64,000 nucleotides of DNA, taken from Azospirillum sp. RU38E (GTDB lineage: Bacteria > Pseudomonadota > Alphaproteobacteria > Azospirillales > Azospirillaceae). The stretch lies in the NCBI RefSeq assembly GCF_900188385.1, contig NZ_FZOI01000003.1:124001-188000 (forward strand), read 5' to 3'. Below, in pieces: positions 41,740 to 53,822 of the stretch. A program made the translations under genes and the position numbers. The first letter of the stretch is position 1; each line of letters begins with the position of its first letter. The notes under the pieces are model-generated. The model was not told the origin of the DNA. It worked only from the letters and a program-made list of their open reading frames with translations, and ran no database searches.

Positions 41740-43944
41740 ATGCCCATGAAGCGCTGGTACCGGCGACATTCCCTTGCCCTGCATTGGCTGTTCGCCGCCT
41801 TGGCACCCCTGCTGTTTCTGGCCGGAACCATGGTAAATGTACCAGCCGCCAAGGCACAGGTGGTGCTGCCCTCCATCAAGAAAGACCTCTCAACCGGCAA
41901 GGCCGCACAGCCGGTGGCGGTCAATGGCGTTCTGGATCTGCGGCACTGGGACTTTCAGCGTGACGGGGCGGTTTCGCTGTTTGGCGACTGGCATTTCTGG
42001 CGTGATCGGCTGGTGGATACCAACGCGATCCAAACCGGCACGGCCCCACCCCCCGGCCTGTTGGCCGTTCCCGGACGCTGGACCGACCAGAGCGTGGATG
42101 GGGTGCCGCTGACACCGGAGGGGGTGGGCACCTATCATCTGCGCGTCTTGTTGCCGGCACATGCCCCCGAGCTGGCCATCCGGCATCGACAGCGTTTCAT
42201 CGCCTATAACATGCTGATTAATGGCAAGCGGGCACTGTACAGCGGCACGGTCGGGCTTGATCCGCAAAGCACCGACACTTTTGGCAACCGCGCCATCAGC
42301 GTCGTTTCCCCCTCCCAGGGCGTGCTGGAGATCACGGTACAGATGGCCGCCTTTGGCGGCTATGGCGGGATACCCGGCATTCTCCGGCTGGGGGACGTGG
42401 AGCAAATATATGGGGATTGGCATAATGAGCTGGCCCTGCGCACGGCCTTCCTCTCGGTGTGCCTGTCGATTGGTATTTTATATCTGGCACTGTTTATTCT
42501 ACGGCCGGCGGATCGGGAATGTTTGGTCTTCGCGGTCATGTCCGGATTATTTGCCTTGGCCCAATTGACCGGCAACACACCCCTTGCAAATGATATATAC
42601 AATATAATTTCCGGACGTTGGCTATCCAATATAAATGTTGCCATGTTTAGTTTTATATTTTTTATAAACATTTTAGATATTGTGGTAAAATTCAATCGCA
42701 CTGTAAATAATAAACTGCTTATATTGTCGATAATTTTAACGTCTGCTGTTCCTTTTGCCAATCTCTGGGCACTTTCTTCTCCCTGGCTGCTGCCCCTGGC
42801 CATCTCGGCCAGCCTGTCATCCATCATGCTTATGCTGATTTCGGCGGCCATCGCGGATGGCCGCCGGGCCGAGACAACGCCGACCATCCTCACGGTGACC
42901 ATCCTGTGTTTTGCGAATGCCGCCATGGTGGTGGGCATTGGTTTCAAAGGGAGTGTAGAGGCGGTCTATTGTTTGGTCCTGATCTTCCAGGCCGTCATGC
43001 TGTTCGACAGGCTGCGCCAGATGCTGGACCAATCAAGACAGGCAAATGCCAGACTGGCCGCCCTGAACGATGCGCTGGAAAATCAGGTGGCGGATCGCAC
43101 CCGCCACCTGTCGGAAACGGTTGACCGGCTGCAGGCGACGCAGAAACGGTTGGTGCAATCTGAGAAATTGGCCAGCCTGGGGCGTCTTGTCGCCGGGGTT
43201 GCACATGAGGTGAACACGCCGGTGGGAACCGCCCTGACCACGGTGACCTATCTCTCCCAGCAAGTGCAGACAGCCGAGCAGACGTTGTCGGCCGGCAGCT
43301 TGACCCGCCGCAACCTGGTTAACTTTCTGGCGGAGGCGAAGCAGGCAACAGAGCTTCTGACCTCGTCTGTGGAACGTACTGCCCATATTGTACGGAACTT
43401 CAAGCAAATGGGCACCGAGGGCATGGACAAGGAGCCAGCGCGACTGGATTTGCACGACTTTCTTGCCGAACAATGCCCGGTGATGGAGATTCGGGCACAG
43501 GCCCCCCATGTGAGTTTGCACATCGATACGCAACCGGGGTTGCTGCTTGACACCAACGTCTGGGCGCTGACCCAGGTGCTGGGCCAACTGGTTTCCAACG
43601 CGCTGGACCATGCCTTTCCAGCCGATCGGCCGGGCCATATCCATCTGACAGCCCGAACGACACCCGATAATTGGGTGGAGATTGTGCTGGATGATGACGG
43701 GGTCGGCATCGCCGATGCCATCAAGCCCTGGCTGTTCGAACCCTTTGCCACCACCGGCCGGGCCGCCGGTCGCACCGGGCTGGGGCTGTACATGGCCTAT
43801 ACGCTGGTGGCCGGCCTGTTGGGGGGCAACATCGCGGTTGACGACCGGCCGGGCGGCGGTACCCGCGCCATCATCCGCCTGCCTGCCGCCGATCAGGAAA
43901 GCCCCTCGCCACCCATGCACGGCGCAACGGCCACGCCCACATAA
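41740..43944 (+). CDS. Membrane sensor histidine kinase 2, paralogue
   Basis: A 734-residue protein with the same layout as kinase 1: signal or first helix (LHWLFAALAPLLFLAGTMV), sensory domain beginning VLDLRHWDFQRDGAVSLFGDWHFW, seven-helix region, H box with His489 (VAHEVNTPVGTALTTVTYL) and HATPase (LVSNALDHAFPADRPG, DDGVGIAD). Between about 42570 and 42760 the bases coding two membrane helices become strongly AT-rich while both sides are GC-rich. The cytoplasmic kinase part is very close to kinase 3 at base level near 43000-43230, suggesting recent duplication or gene conversion. No regulator is adjacent. Confidence 0.88.
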   Translation: MPMKRWYRRHSLALHWLFAALAPLLFLAGTMVNVPAAKAQVVLPSIKKDLSTGKAAQPVAVNGVLDLRHWDFQRDGAVSLFGDWHFWRDRLVDTNAIQTGTAPPPGLLAVPGRWTDQSVDGVPLTPEGVGTYHLRVLLPAHAPELAIRHRQRFIAYNMLINGKRALYSGTVGLDPQSTDTFGNRAISVVSPSQGVLEITVQMAAFGGYGGIPGILRLGDVEQIYGDWHNELALRTAFLSVCLSIGILYLALFILRPADRECLVFAVMSGLFALAQLTGNTPLANDIYNIISGRWLSNINVAMFSFIFFINILDIVVKFNRTVNNKLLILSIILTSAVPFANLWALSSPWLLPLAISASLSSIMLMLISAAIADGRRAETTPTILTVTILCFANAAMVVGIGFKGSVEAVYCLVLIFQAVMLFDRLRQMLDQSRQANARLAALNDALENQVADRTRHLSETVDRLQATQKRLVQSEKLASLGRLVAGVAHEVNTPVGTALTTVTYLSQQVQTAEQTLSAGSLTRRNLVNFLAEAKQATELLTSSVERTAHIVRNFKQMGTEGMDKEPARLDLHDFLAEQCPVMEIRAQAPHVSLHIDTQPGLLLDTNVWALTQVLGQLVSNALDHAFPADRPGHIHLTARTTPDNWVEIVLDDDGVGIADAIKPWLFEPFATTGRAAGRTGLGLYMAYTLVAGLLGGNIAVDDRPGGGTRAIIRLPAADQESPSPPMHGATATPT

Positions 43945-44298
43945 ATTATAGTCATCAGATATATTTTTGTAGTCTAGATTGCGCCGTTGCACGAAATCAA
44001 AACGATAGCAGTATACATGGCGACCGGTTCCAGCCGGTGGGGACTCTTGACACATGTTAAGCAAAACAAGGTTGCCGCCATTGGCAAAGGTTAGGCACCT
44101 CAACACTGATCACGCCGACGCTCATCCCCCCACATTACACTCACCAGCATTGATCACGCCCGGTGGCCCTGATAAAGGCCTCTCTGAATTGCCGGGCGCC
44201 AACCATGTTGCGATAAGGGCCACCTATCGAAACATGACATTCCGTACCGATACACTATTTAAGAAGAATTTTATCCTGGTTAGCATCGGAATATCGCC
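43945..44298. other. Intergenic region upstream of kinase 3
   Basis: About 350 bases without a convincing gene. A TTGACA at 44047-44052 has no good -10 partner. Short frames here have no coding character. It is presumably the promoter region of the third kinase. Confidence 0.4.
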
Positions 44299-46500
44299 AT
44301 GAAGCAATGGCACTATCGCCAGTCCGTTGCCGGATTTTGGCTATTGGCAACCTTTGCCGCGCTGCTGGCCCTGGCAGCGTTTACGGCACTTTCACCAGCC
44401 ATCCAGGCGCAGGTGGTGCCCCCATCGACAAAGGAACGCCTGGCCGCCGCCAAATTGGAACAACCGAGGGCGGTTGATGGGATATTGGATTTGCGTCACT
44501 GGGATTTCCAACGCGATGGGGACGTTGCGCTTTCTGGAAACTGGCATTTCTGGCGCGACCAATTGTTGGATCAGCAATCCATTCTGTCCGGCGCAGCCCC
44601 CTCCCCCAGCGTTTTGGCGGTACCGGGACGCTGGCCCAGCAATGGCGCCGATGGTCTGCCACTGCCGGAGGAGGGACTGGGCACCTATCATCTCCGCGTC
44701 CTGCTGCCCCCGCACGCCACCGAACTTGCCGTGCGCCATAATCACCGGTTCATCAGTTTCAATATAGTGATCAATGGCAGGCGGACACTCTACAATGGCA
44801 CGGTGGGAAACGACAGAGAAACCACCAATACGATCGGCCGCCGGGCGATCAGCGCTGTTTCCGCCTCACAAGGCATTCTGGAGATCACAGTGCAAATGGC
44901 CGCTTTCGGCGGATATGGCGGGATAACCAATGCAATCATGCTGGGGGACATAAATCCGTTTTATGACGATTGGCAACGCGAACTGATGTTGCGCACGGCT
45001 TTTCTCTTCATCTGTCTATCGATGGGGCTCCTCTATCTGATGCTCTATCTTCTGAGGCCGCAGGATCGGGAATGTTTGATATTTGCTGTCATGTCGATCT
45101 CTTTTGCGTTGGTTCAGTTAACCGTTAACTCTCCCCTTGGGATCGAGGTTCAGAAATTTTTATCGTCCAGATTTTTATCATCACTAAGTATAATTTTATA
45201 TAGTATTACATTATTATGCCAAATTATGCATACAAAATTTCTTTTCCAAAAGAAGGTAAATCAAGCACTATTTATAACCTCAATAATATTAACGATACTT
45301 GTCCCGATTTCCAGCTTCAAGCCATTCTTAACAAGCTGGTCAATACAGCTCGCCATGACAGCCAGTTTTATAAGCATAACGCTTACTTTAATTTTTCCTA
45401 TTATCGCTGGAGACCGACGACCGGAGAACATGCCGATAGTTGTCACCTGGATTATCATGGGCCTCGCCAACGTTGTCATCGTTTTTGGCGTTGGCTTCAA
45501 AGGTGTCGTTGAAACTGTCTATTGTTTTGCCTTGATTTTACAGGCCGTCATGCTGTTCGACAGGCTGCGCCAGATGCTGGATCAATCAAGACAGGCAAAT
45601 GCCAGACTGGCCGCCCTGAATGATGCGCTGGAAGATCAGGTGGCGGATCGCACCCGCCACCTGTCGGAAACAGTGGATCGGCTGCAGGCGACGCAGAAAC
45701 GTCTGGTGCAATCCGAAAAGCTGGCCAGCCTGGGCCGCCTTGTCGCCGGCGTTGCGCATGAGGTGAACACCCCGGTGGGGACCGCCCTGACCACGGCGAC
45801 CTATCTTTCCCAGCAGGTGGACAGTGCGGCGCAGGCGCTGGCGGCCGGCAGCCTGACCCGCCGCAATCTGGTGGATTTCCTGGCAGAGGCGCAACTGGCC
45901 ACGGGGCTCCTCACCTCCACGGTGGAACGAACCGCCACCATTGTGCGGGACTTCCGGCAAATGGGCACGGAGGGTATGGACAAGGCACCGACGCGGCTGG
46001 ATCTGCACGATCTTCTGGCTGAACAGCGCCCGGCGATGGAGATGCAGGCGCAGGCCGCCCATCTGACCCTGCAGATCGATACGCATCCAGGGTTGCTGCT
46101 GGTCAGCAATGGCTGGGCCCTGACCCAGCTTATCGGCCAGCTCTTTTCCAATTGCATCAACCATGCCTTCCCGGATCGCCGGCAAGGCACCATCCGTATC
46201 AGCGGCACGCTGGACCCGCAGGGGTGGCTGGACCTGATCGTGGAGGATGATGGGGTTGGCATCGCGGCTGATATCCGGCCCCATCTGTTCGAACCTTTTG
46301 CCACCACCGACCGGGCATCGGGCCGAACCGGGCTGGGCCTGCACATGGCCTTTACCTTGGCAACCGGCGTGCTGGGTGGCAGCATCCAGATGGATGATCG
46401 GCCCGGCGGCGGCACCCGCGCCCTGATCCGCCTGCCCGCCGCCGCCGACCCGGAAGCCCCCCTGCCCCCCGCCCAGGGCACAACCGCCATGCCTACATAA
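44299..46500 (+). CDS. Membrane sensor histidine kinase 3, paralogue
   Basis: A 733-residue protein with the same domain order as the two preceding kinases: an N-terminal helix (FWLLATFAALLALAAFTALS), sensory domain (ILDLRHWDFQRDGDVALSGNWHFW), seven-helix part, a phosphoacceptor His487 in VAHEVNTPVGTALTTATYL, and an HATPase with LFSNCINHAF, DDGVGIAADI and GRTGLGLHMAF. As in kinase 2, the membrane-helix coding part (about 45150-45420) is AT-rich. The sensory domains diverge more than the kinase domains, so the three may read different signals and feed the same unlinked regulator. Confidence 0.88.
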   Translation: MKQWHYRQSVAGFWLLATFAALLALAAFTALSPAIQAQVVPPSTKERLAAAKLEQPRAVDGILDLRHWDFQRDGDVALSGNWHFWRDQLLDQQSILSGAAPSPSVLAVPGRWPSNGADGLPLPEEGLGTYHLRVLLPPHATELAVRHNHRFISFNIVINGRRTLYNGTVGNDRETTNTIGRRAISAVSASQGILEITVQMAAFGGYGGITNAIMLGDINPFYDDWQRELMLRTAFLFICLSMGLLYLMLYLLRPQDRECLIFAVMSISFALVQLTVNSPLGIEVQKFLSSRFLSSLSIILYSITLLCQIMHTKFLFQKKVNQALFITSIILTILVPISSFKPFLTSWSIQLAMTASFISITLTLIFPIIAGDRRPENMPIVVTWIIMGLANVVIVFGVGFKGVVETVYCFALILQAVMLFDRLRQMLDQSRQANARLAALNDALEDQVADRTRHLSETVDRLQATQKRLVQSEKLASLGRLVAGVAHEVNTPVGTALTTATYLSQQVDSAAQALAAGSLTRRNLVDFLAEAQLATGLLTSTVERTATIVRDFRQMGTEGMDKAPTRLDLHDLLAEQRPAMEMQAQAAHLTLQIDTHPGLLLVSNGWALTQLIGQLFSNCINHAFPDRRQGTIRISGTLDPQGWLDLIVEDDGVGIAADIRPHLFEPFATTDRASGRTGLGLHMAFTLATGVLGGSIQMDDRPGGGTRALIRLPAAADPEAPLPPAQGTTAMPT

Positions 46501-46514
46501 AGATATCTTTATGT
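46495..46514. terminator. Perfect AT-rich palindrome at the kinase 3 stop
   Basis: The 20-base palindrome ACATAAAGATATCTTTATGT overlaps the TAA of kinase 3. It is too AT-rich for a typical terminator and may instead be an operator for the following metH genes or only a weak hairpin. Confidence 0.4.
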
Positions 46515-46603
46515 TTACATGCGTTATCTGTTGGGCGTAAAAACGAAAAACATGGCTATCTTCAGGGATGGCCGGTTCCGGCAGGGGTGGGAGGTTCTGG
46601 ATC

Positions 46604-47671
46604 ATGACACGGGAAGAACGGCTGCGGCGGTTGGATGATATTGCTCGCACGCGCATCCTGGTGATTGACGGGGCCATGGGCACCATGATCCAGCGCCACA
46701 AGCTGGAAGAGGAAGATTACCGGGGGGAGCGGTTCAAGGATTGGCCGCATGATGTGAAGGGCAATAACGACCTGCTCTCCATCACCCAGCCGGCGATCAT
46801 CCAGGGCATCCATCAGCAATATCTGGATGCCGGGGCCGATATCATTGAAACCAACACCTTCAATTCCACCAGCATTTCCATGGCCGACTATCACATGGAA
46901 AAGCTGGCCTATGAGCTGAATTTTGAAGGCGCCAGGCTGGCCCGCCAGGCCGCCGACGCGGCGGAGGCGGCCGACCCGTCCCGCCCGCGCTATGTTGCCG
47001 GCGCGCTTGGCCCCACCAACCGCACGGCCAGCATCAGCCCGGTGGTCACCGACCCCGGCTTCCGCAATGTCGATTTTGATGAGCTGCGGCTGGCCTATAA
47101 GGAACAGACCGCCGGCCTGATCGATGGCGGGGCCGACCTGCTGATGGTGGAAACCATCTTCGACACGCTGAACGCCAAGGCGGCCTTGTTCGCCATTGAG
47201 GAGGTGCTGGAGGAAAAGGGGCTGGTGCTGCCCGTGCTGATCTCCGGCACCATCACCGACCGTTCCGGCCGCACCCTGTCAGGCCAGACGACGGAGGCTT
47301 TCTGGAACAGCCTGCGCCATGTCCGGCCCTTCTCCATCGGGCTGAACTGTGCCTTGGGTGCCGACCTGATGCGCCCCTATATCCAGGAACTGGCGCGCAT
47401 CGCGGATGTCTATGTCTCAGCATATCCCAATGCCGGCCTGCCGAATGAGTTCGGCCAGTATGATGAGAAGCCCGAGCACATGGCCAGCGACCTGCAAGGC
47501 TGGGCCAAGGATGGGCTGGTGAATATTGTCGGCGGCTGCTGCGGCTCCACGCCCGACCATATCCGCGCGATTGCCGAAAGCGTGAAGGGTGTCCCCCCCC
47601 GCGCCCCTGCCCAGCCGGAAAAGCTGATGCGCCTGTCGGGGCTGGAGCCGTTCACCATGCCGGCTTTCTGA
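46604..47671 (+). CDS. metH: Methionine synthase, homocysteine-binding module (split MetH, N part)
   Basis: A 355-residue protein equal to the first domain of cobalamin-dependent methionine synthase. The start [20 protein letters not shown] follows a GGGAGG site. Diagnostic parts are [44 protein letters not shown], and the zinc ligands: one Cys in [10 protein letters not shown] and the pair in [12 protein letters not shown]. It moves the methyl group to homocysteine when joined by the rest of the enzyme. In Escherichia coli this is fused to the other domains; here a separate gene 60 bases downstream encodes them. The C-terminus ([15 protein letters not shown]) matches the natural domain boundary. 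Confidence 0.93.
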   Translation: MTREERLRRLDDIARTRILVIDGAMGTMIQRHKLEEEDYRGERFKDWPHDVKGNNDLLSITQPAIIQGIHQQYLDAGADIIETNTFNSTSISMADYHMEKLAYELNFEGARLARQAADAAEAADPSRPRYVAGALGPTNRTASISPVVTDPGFRNVDFDELRLAYKEQTAGLIDGGADLLMVETIFDTLNAKAALFAIEEVLEEKGLVLPVLISGTITDRSGRTLSGQTTEAFWNSLRHVRPFSIGLNCALGADLMRPYIQELARIADVYVSAYPNAGLPNEFGQYDEKPEHMASDLQGWAKDGLVNIVGGCCGSTPDHIRAIAESVKGVPPRAPAQPEKLMRLSGLEPFTMPAF

Positions 47672-47731
47672 CGCGCTCATATCGCCGCCCCGTTTCCTGA
47701 CGCCACCGCCCCCAACCCCCGAGCCGCCGCC

Positions 47732-50416
<2,685 letters not shown>

Positions 50417-50473
50417 GGGGGGCGTTGCGCCTCCCGCCCGCCATCACGCACCCATTCTCCGCATCCGCTGATT

Positions 50474-50582
50474 CCCGTCTTTGCCCGTCATCCCGGCACA
50501 GATGGCAATGGCGGCGTTGAATGCCACCATCCGCGCGTTCCCTTCTTTTCCCGTCATCCCGGCGAAGGCCGGGATCCAGTGC
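50474..50582. repeat. Dispersed GTCATCCCGGC-type repeat, two partial copies
   Basis: The motif CCCGTCATCCCGGC occurs at 50476 and again at 50551; the second copy continues GAAGGCCGGGATCCAG, forming a CCGGC / GCCGG dyad. This type of small palindromic repeat is widespread in proteobacterial intergenic regions. It lies between metH and the AT-rich protease gene. Confidence 0.65.
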
Positions 50583-50714
50583 GCGCGTCTGCGCGCCACA
50601 TGGCTCACCCCCACGCTCGCCTTGCTCACCTGATTGTAGAATGGCATATTGAAAGCGTAATATGCAAATTGACACGCGTTAGCATAATTTATGATGGCAG
50701 AAGGGAAAAATCCA

Positions 50715-51443
50715 ATGTTAAATTCTGAAAATACATGGAAAAATTCGGTATTTCCAGTGCTGGTCTTAGTTGGATCTGATTTTAAACTTCTGGGAACAGC
50801 ATTTTCTATAACAGATAATGGGATTTATATTTGTGCTCGCCATGTTGTGAATGAGATATCCGAGCAAGGCGGCATACCAGTTATTTGCAATTTTATGGAC
50901 AGCAATAATTATGTTATGCGCCCAATTTTAAATGTTGTCTCACATGACATTGCAGATATCTGTGTATTGGTAGGGGAAAATATGGCTCACCCGCAAAAGG
51001 GGCTGTTAAAAAACCACGCCCTCAAATTAAAATTCTCATGTCAGGCTATGGGTAAAAATATTTGGACGTTTTCTTATCCGGATAGCCAAATAAAACAAGC
51101 AAATGGTAAGACCATGATGGATTTCAAGCCAAACATCTACAGAGGAACATTAGAAGATTTTCACTCCATAGGAAGAGATCGCGTAATGCTTCCATTCCCA
51201 TGTTACAGAGGAACAATTAATCTTGCCGGCGGAACTAGCGGCGGTCCAGTGTTTGATGATTCCTCTGAAGGAGTATTTGGCGTTTGTCTTTCAAGCTTTT
51301 CTGGACAAGAAGATGTTAGCTATTATGCAGACATTAAATTAATATCCACCCTTCTGCTTCCGAAATGCATCATCGCTGATCAACCGGAGAAAAAAGTCCG
51401 AGTGATTGATCTGATAAACAGAGGATTTATCCAAGTTTGTTAA
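50715..51443 (+). CDS. Trypsin-like serine peptidase, AT-rich
   Basis: About 242 residues if started at ATG 50715, which has AAGGGA at a good distance; an ATG at 50691 would add eight residues. A chymotrypsin-fold peptidase is shown by the His in YICARHVVNE, the Asp in VSHDIADICVL and the nucleophile in NLAGGTSGGPVFDD (the G-T-S-G-G-P form). No signal peptide or PDZ domain is seen, so it is likely cytoplasmic and unlike DegP. The gene is far more AT-rich than its surroundings, indicating transfer. Its stop codon abuts the broken parE, so its arrival may have disrupted that toxin. Substrate unknown. Confidence 0.8.
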   Translation: MLNSENTWKNSVFPVLVLVGSDFKLLGTAFSITDNGIYICARHVVNEISEQGGIPVICNFMDSNNYVMRPILNVVSHDIADICVLVGENMAHPQKGLLKNHALKLKFSCQAMGKNIWTFSYPDSQIKQANGKTMMDFKPNIYRGTLEDFHSIGRDRVMLPFPCYRGTINLAGGTSGGPVFDDSSEGVFGVCLSSFSGQEDVSYYADIKLISTLLLPKCIIADQPEKKVRVIDLINRGFIQVC

Positions 51444-51484
51444 TCCACCTGCGCTTCCGGCGCATAGATAATAACCCGCTTCAC
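51440..51484 (-). pseudogene. Truncated ParE toxin start
   Basis: A GTG overlapping the antitoxin TGA (GTGA) starts MKRVIIYAPEAQVD followed by a stop after 14 codons. K-R-V-I-x-Y-x-P-E-A is the normal N-terminus of ParE toxins placed directly after ParD. The rest of the toxin is missing: the sequence runs into the convergent stop of the AT-rich peptidase gene, and no further parE segment was found. Confidence 0.7.
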
Positions 51485-51762
51485 GCCGACGCCTTCGCCC
51501 GCCTGCCATGATGCGCCAATATCGCCGCTTCCACCTCACCGGCCCCAATACCCCGCGCCGGGTTGGCCTTCATCGCATCAAATGTCGGGGCCACCTCGTC
51601 GCGCAGCCATTGTTCAACCGTGTCTTCACGGTCGCGCAGGGCCTGAAGGCCCGCCCGGATAACATCCGCCGCGTCGGCATAATCCCCGCGCGCCACCAGA
51701 TCGTCCACGAAGCTGCCCATATCCTCGGGCACCGGCACGGACCGTGTTGCTGACAGAGCCAT
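51481..51762 (-). CDS. ParD-like antitoxin
   Basis: A 93-residue antitoxin of the ParD/CopG-like type II group. The N-terminal ribbon and helix are seen in SATRSVPVPEDMGSFVDDLVARGDYADAADVIRAGLQAL, where Y-x-x-A-x-x-V-I-R-x-G-L is diagnostic, followed by the toxin-wrapping part with EVAPTFDAMKANPARGIGAGEVEA. The start at 51762 is the first family-like Met. The downstream toxin is truncated to 14 codons, so this is an orphan antitoxin, perhaps kept for protection against another ParE. Confidence 0.85.
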   Translation of the reverse strand: MALSATRSVPVPEDMGSFVDDLVARGDYADAADVIRAGLQALRDREDTVEQWLRDEVAPTFDAMKANPARGIGAGEVEAAILAHHGRRAKASA

Positions 51763-52184
51763 CGCAATTTCCTCCGCAGAGTGACGGGCAATAAGATAGC
51801 ATAGGGCCATCCCGCTTCCCAATCCCCGGCGCGGTGCCCCCATCATGCCAGAACATCCTCCTGCCAGCGCCGCCGCCACCCCACCCCTGCCCACCGAACC
51901 AGCGGTGCAGGGTGGCAGGGCGGCCATCGCCAAGGACTGTACGCCCATCGCGCCGTTGGCCTCCAAACCCCATAACGGGTTCAAGATCGGCATCCTGCAA
52001 GGGGAACTGGGCGACGCCCCCAACTTTCTGGAACCCTTGGAAGCAGAAGAGCTTGCCCTTTGGGAGGGGCATCCCTGAACCCCCGTGTGCCCCCCAACTG
52101 TGGCAGGCACGCCTTGCCAAACCAACCGCCCCAATATAGGATTTAATTCCCTAAAACCACCCGCCGGCCACCGCCATGCCGCTG
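51763..52184. other. Intergenic region with uncertain small frame
   Basis: About 420 bases upstream of parD. A plus frame at 51845-52078 would encode 77 residues (MPEHPPASAAATPPLP to LALWEGHP) and contains KPHNGFKIGILQGELG, but its opposite strand is open as well and no family is recognised. It is left as undecided. Nothing else is seen. Confidence 0.3.
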
Positions 52185-52352
52185 CCCAGCCACCCCCAGC
52201 ACAGAGCCCGCAGCGGCATTCATTCGGAGCAGGTGCGCACCCCTACTCCGGCCAAAAACCCGCAACCCCTTGAAAAAACACCCCTCCCCCACACCCGCCC
52301 CACGCAACACAAAGCGTTTTTCTGTTGCGTAGTGTTGCGCAGGGCCAGCAAG
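52185..52352 (+). repeat. Tandem 168-base repeat, unit 1
   Basis: The first of two adjacent direct repeats with a 168-base period. The unit contains GCAGCGGCATTCATTCGGAG, then CACACC-rich sequence, then ACGCAACACAAAGCG and TCTGTTGCGTAGTGTTGCG, where CGCAACA and TGTTGCG form an inverted pair. It does not appear to code. Confidence 0.85.
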
Positions 52353-52519
52353 CCCAGCCACCGCCAGCACACAACCCGCAGCGGCATTCATTCGGAGCAG
52401 GTGTGCACCCCCACTCCGGCCCAAAACCCGCAACGCCTTGAAAACACACCCCTCCCCCACACGCCCCCCACGCAACACAAAGCGTTTATCTGTTGCGTAG
52501 TGTTGCGTAGGGCCGGGCA
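52353..52519 (+). repeat. Tandem 168-base repeat, unit 2
   Basis: The second unit, about 90 percent identical by eye to unit 1, with differences scattered along its length. It ends just before the stop of the pentapeptide gene. The conserved ACGCAACACAAAGCG block is the most constant part. Confidence 0.85.
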
Positions 52520-52538
52520 TCCCGGCCCGCGCTGCCGC

Positions 52539-53813
52539 TCAGGGCTGCAAGCCGCGGGCGCCGTCCAGCATCATGCCGGTGGTGTCGGCGCCGTCCAGCA
52601 CCACGCCGGTCAGGTCGGCGCCGCTGAAATTCACCCCCACCAGCTTGGCCTGGCGGAAGATGGCGGCGGCCAGCCGGGCGCGGACCAGGGAGGTGCGCAC
52701 CTCATGCCCGCGCGCGGTTTTCAGCATGGACAGGTCGGCCCGTTCCAGATTGGCGTCGATCAGGTTGGCGCGGTCCATCACCGCACCCCGCAGATCGGCA
52801 AAGCGCAGATCGCTGGAGCGCAAATCCACGCCCGACATCTGCACCGCCTGCATCTGGGCGCCCCGCAGGTCCGCCCCGCGCAGGCGGGTATTATTGGCCT
52901 TCATCAGGGTCAGCACCCGGCCGGACAGGTCCATGCCGGACAAATCCTGGCCGCTGATATCCAATTGCTGTCCGGTGCGGCCGGCGCTGCCCACCCATTG
53001 CGCATGGGCGGCCAGCATCGCCTCCAGCTGTTCCGGGCCGGGGCGGGTGATGGCGGGGGCCGGGGGTTCCGGCTCATAGGCCGCCTCTTCCACCGGTTCC
53101 GTCGGGGCCTCCCGGCGGCGCGCATCGGCGTCGGTGCGGATGGAGGCGGCCAGCGCCTCCGCCCGCACCTTGGCCCCGGCCAGATTGGCGCCGCGCAGAT
53201 CGGCATCGGCCAGATCGGCCCCATCCAGATTGGCCCGCACCAGCTTGGCATCGCGCAGGTCCAGCCGGGTCAGTTGCGCGCCGGTCATCACGGCACCGGA
53301 AAAATCGGTCGCGCGCGCGGTGGAGCCGGTCAGGCGCGCCCGGGTCAGATCGGCATCCACCATCACGGCGGCGCTGATATCGGCCGGCCCGATCTCCATC
53401 CCCAGAATGCGAAAATCGGTGCGGGTGGCGCTGGCCATGGCGCCATCCCGCAGATCGCATTCCACCATGCGCGCGCCGGTCAACACGGCCCCGCGCAGCG
53501 TCGCCGCCCGCAAATCCGTCCGGTGCAGTTGGGCACGGCTGAGGTCCGCCTCGCTGAGGTCACAGCCAAACAGGTCGGCATAATCCAGCTTGGCCCCGAT
53601 AAAGCTGGTGCGGCGCAGGATGGCGCCCGACAGGTTGGCATTGGTCAGGTTGCGCCCATTGAAGGACATGCCCGACAGGTCAAAGAAAGGCAGGCTGAGC
53701 TTGGCGCCCCCCGCTATGCCGGATAGGTAGGCCAGATGCCGTTCGCACGCACGATCCAGTTGCGCCTGGGTCAGGCGCACGCGGGGGGCGACATGATTGG
53801 CATCTGTTCCCAT
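52539..53813 (-). CDS. Pentapeptide-repeat protein, cytoplasmic
   Basis: A 424-residue protein with two blocks of pentapeptide repeats (about residues 45-215 and 285-420), for example NLTNANLSGAILRRTSFIGAKLDYADLFGCDL and GADLADADLRGANLAG. They are separated by a linker rich in Glu, Pro and Ala (about 225-285). The repeats should form two right-handed beta-helices. The N-terminus (HVAPRVRLTQAQLDRACERHLAYLSG) has no signal peptide, unlike the other pentapeptide protein of this window. It starts nine bases after the CheZ stop, so the two are probably co-transcribed and may be linked to motility, though the role is unknown. Confidence 0.9.
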   Translation of the reverse strand: MGTDANHVAPRVRLTQAQLDRACERHLAYLSGIAGGAKLSLPFFDLSGMSFNGRNLTNANLSGAILRRTSFIGAKLDYADLFGCDLSEADLSRAQLHRTDLRAATLRGAVLTGARMVECDLRDGAMASATRTDFRILGMEIGPADISAAVMVDADLTRARLTGSTARATDFSGAVMTGAQLTRLDLRDAKLVRANLDGADLADADLRGANLAGAKVRAEALAASIRTDADARRREAPTEPVEEAAYEPEPPAPAITRPGPEQLEAMLAAHAQWVGSAGRTGQQLDISGQDLSGMDLSGRVLTLMKANNTRLRGADLRGAQMQAVQMSGVDLRSSDLRFADLRGAVMDRANLIDANLERADLSMLKTARGHEVRTSLVRARLAAAIFRQAKLVGVNFSGADLTGVVLDGADTTGMMLDGARGLQP

Positions 53814-53822
53814 GGGCTTTGC

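Noticed and set aside
44054..44302. An 82-residue frame between kinases 2 and 3
   Set aside because: No ribosome binding site, no family-like sequence, and it overlaps the start of kinase 3.
46501..46603. Cobalamin or SAM riboswitch upstream of metH
   Set aside because: The gap is only about 100 bases and shows none of the conserved riboswitch core sequences.
51845..52078. A 77-residue plus-strand frame upstream of parD
   Set aside because: Both strands are open here and no conserved motif is seen; listed only as an undecided region.
52185..52519. CRISPR-like array
   Set aside because: Only two long direct repeats of 168 bases with no short repeat-spacer pattern and no cas genes.
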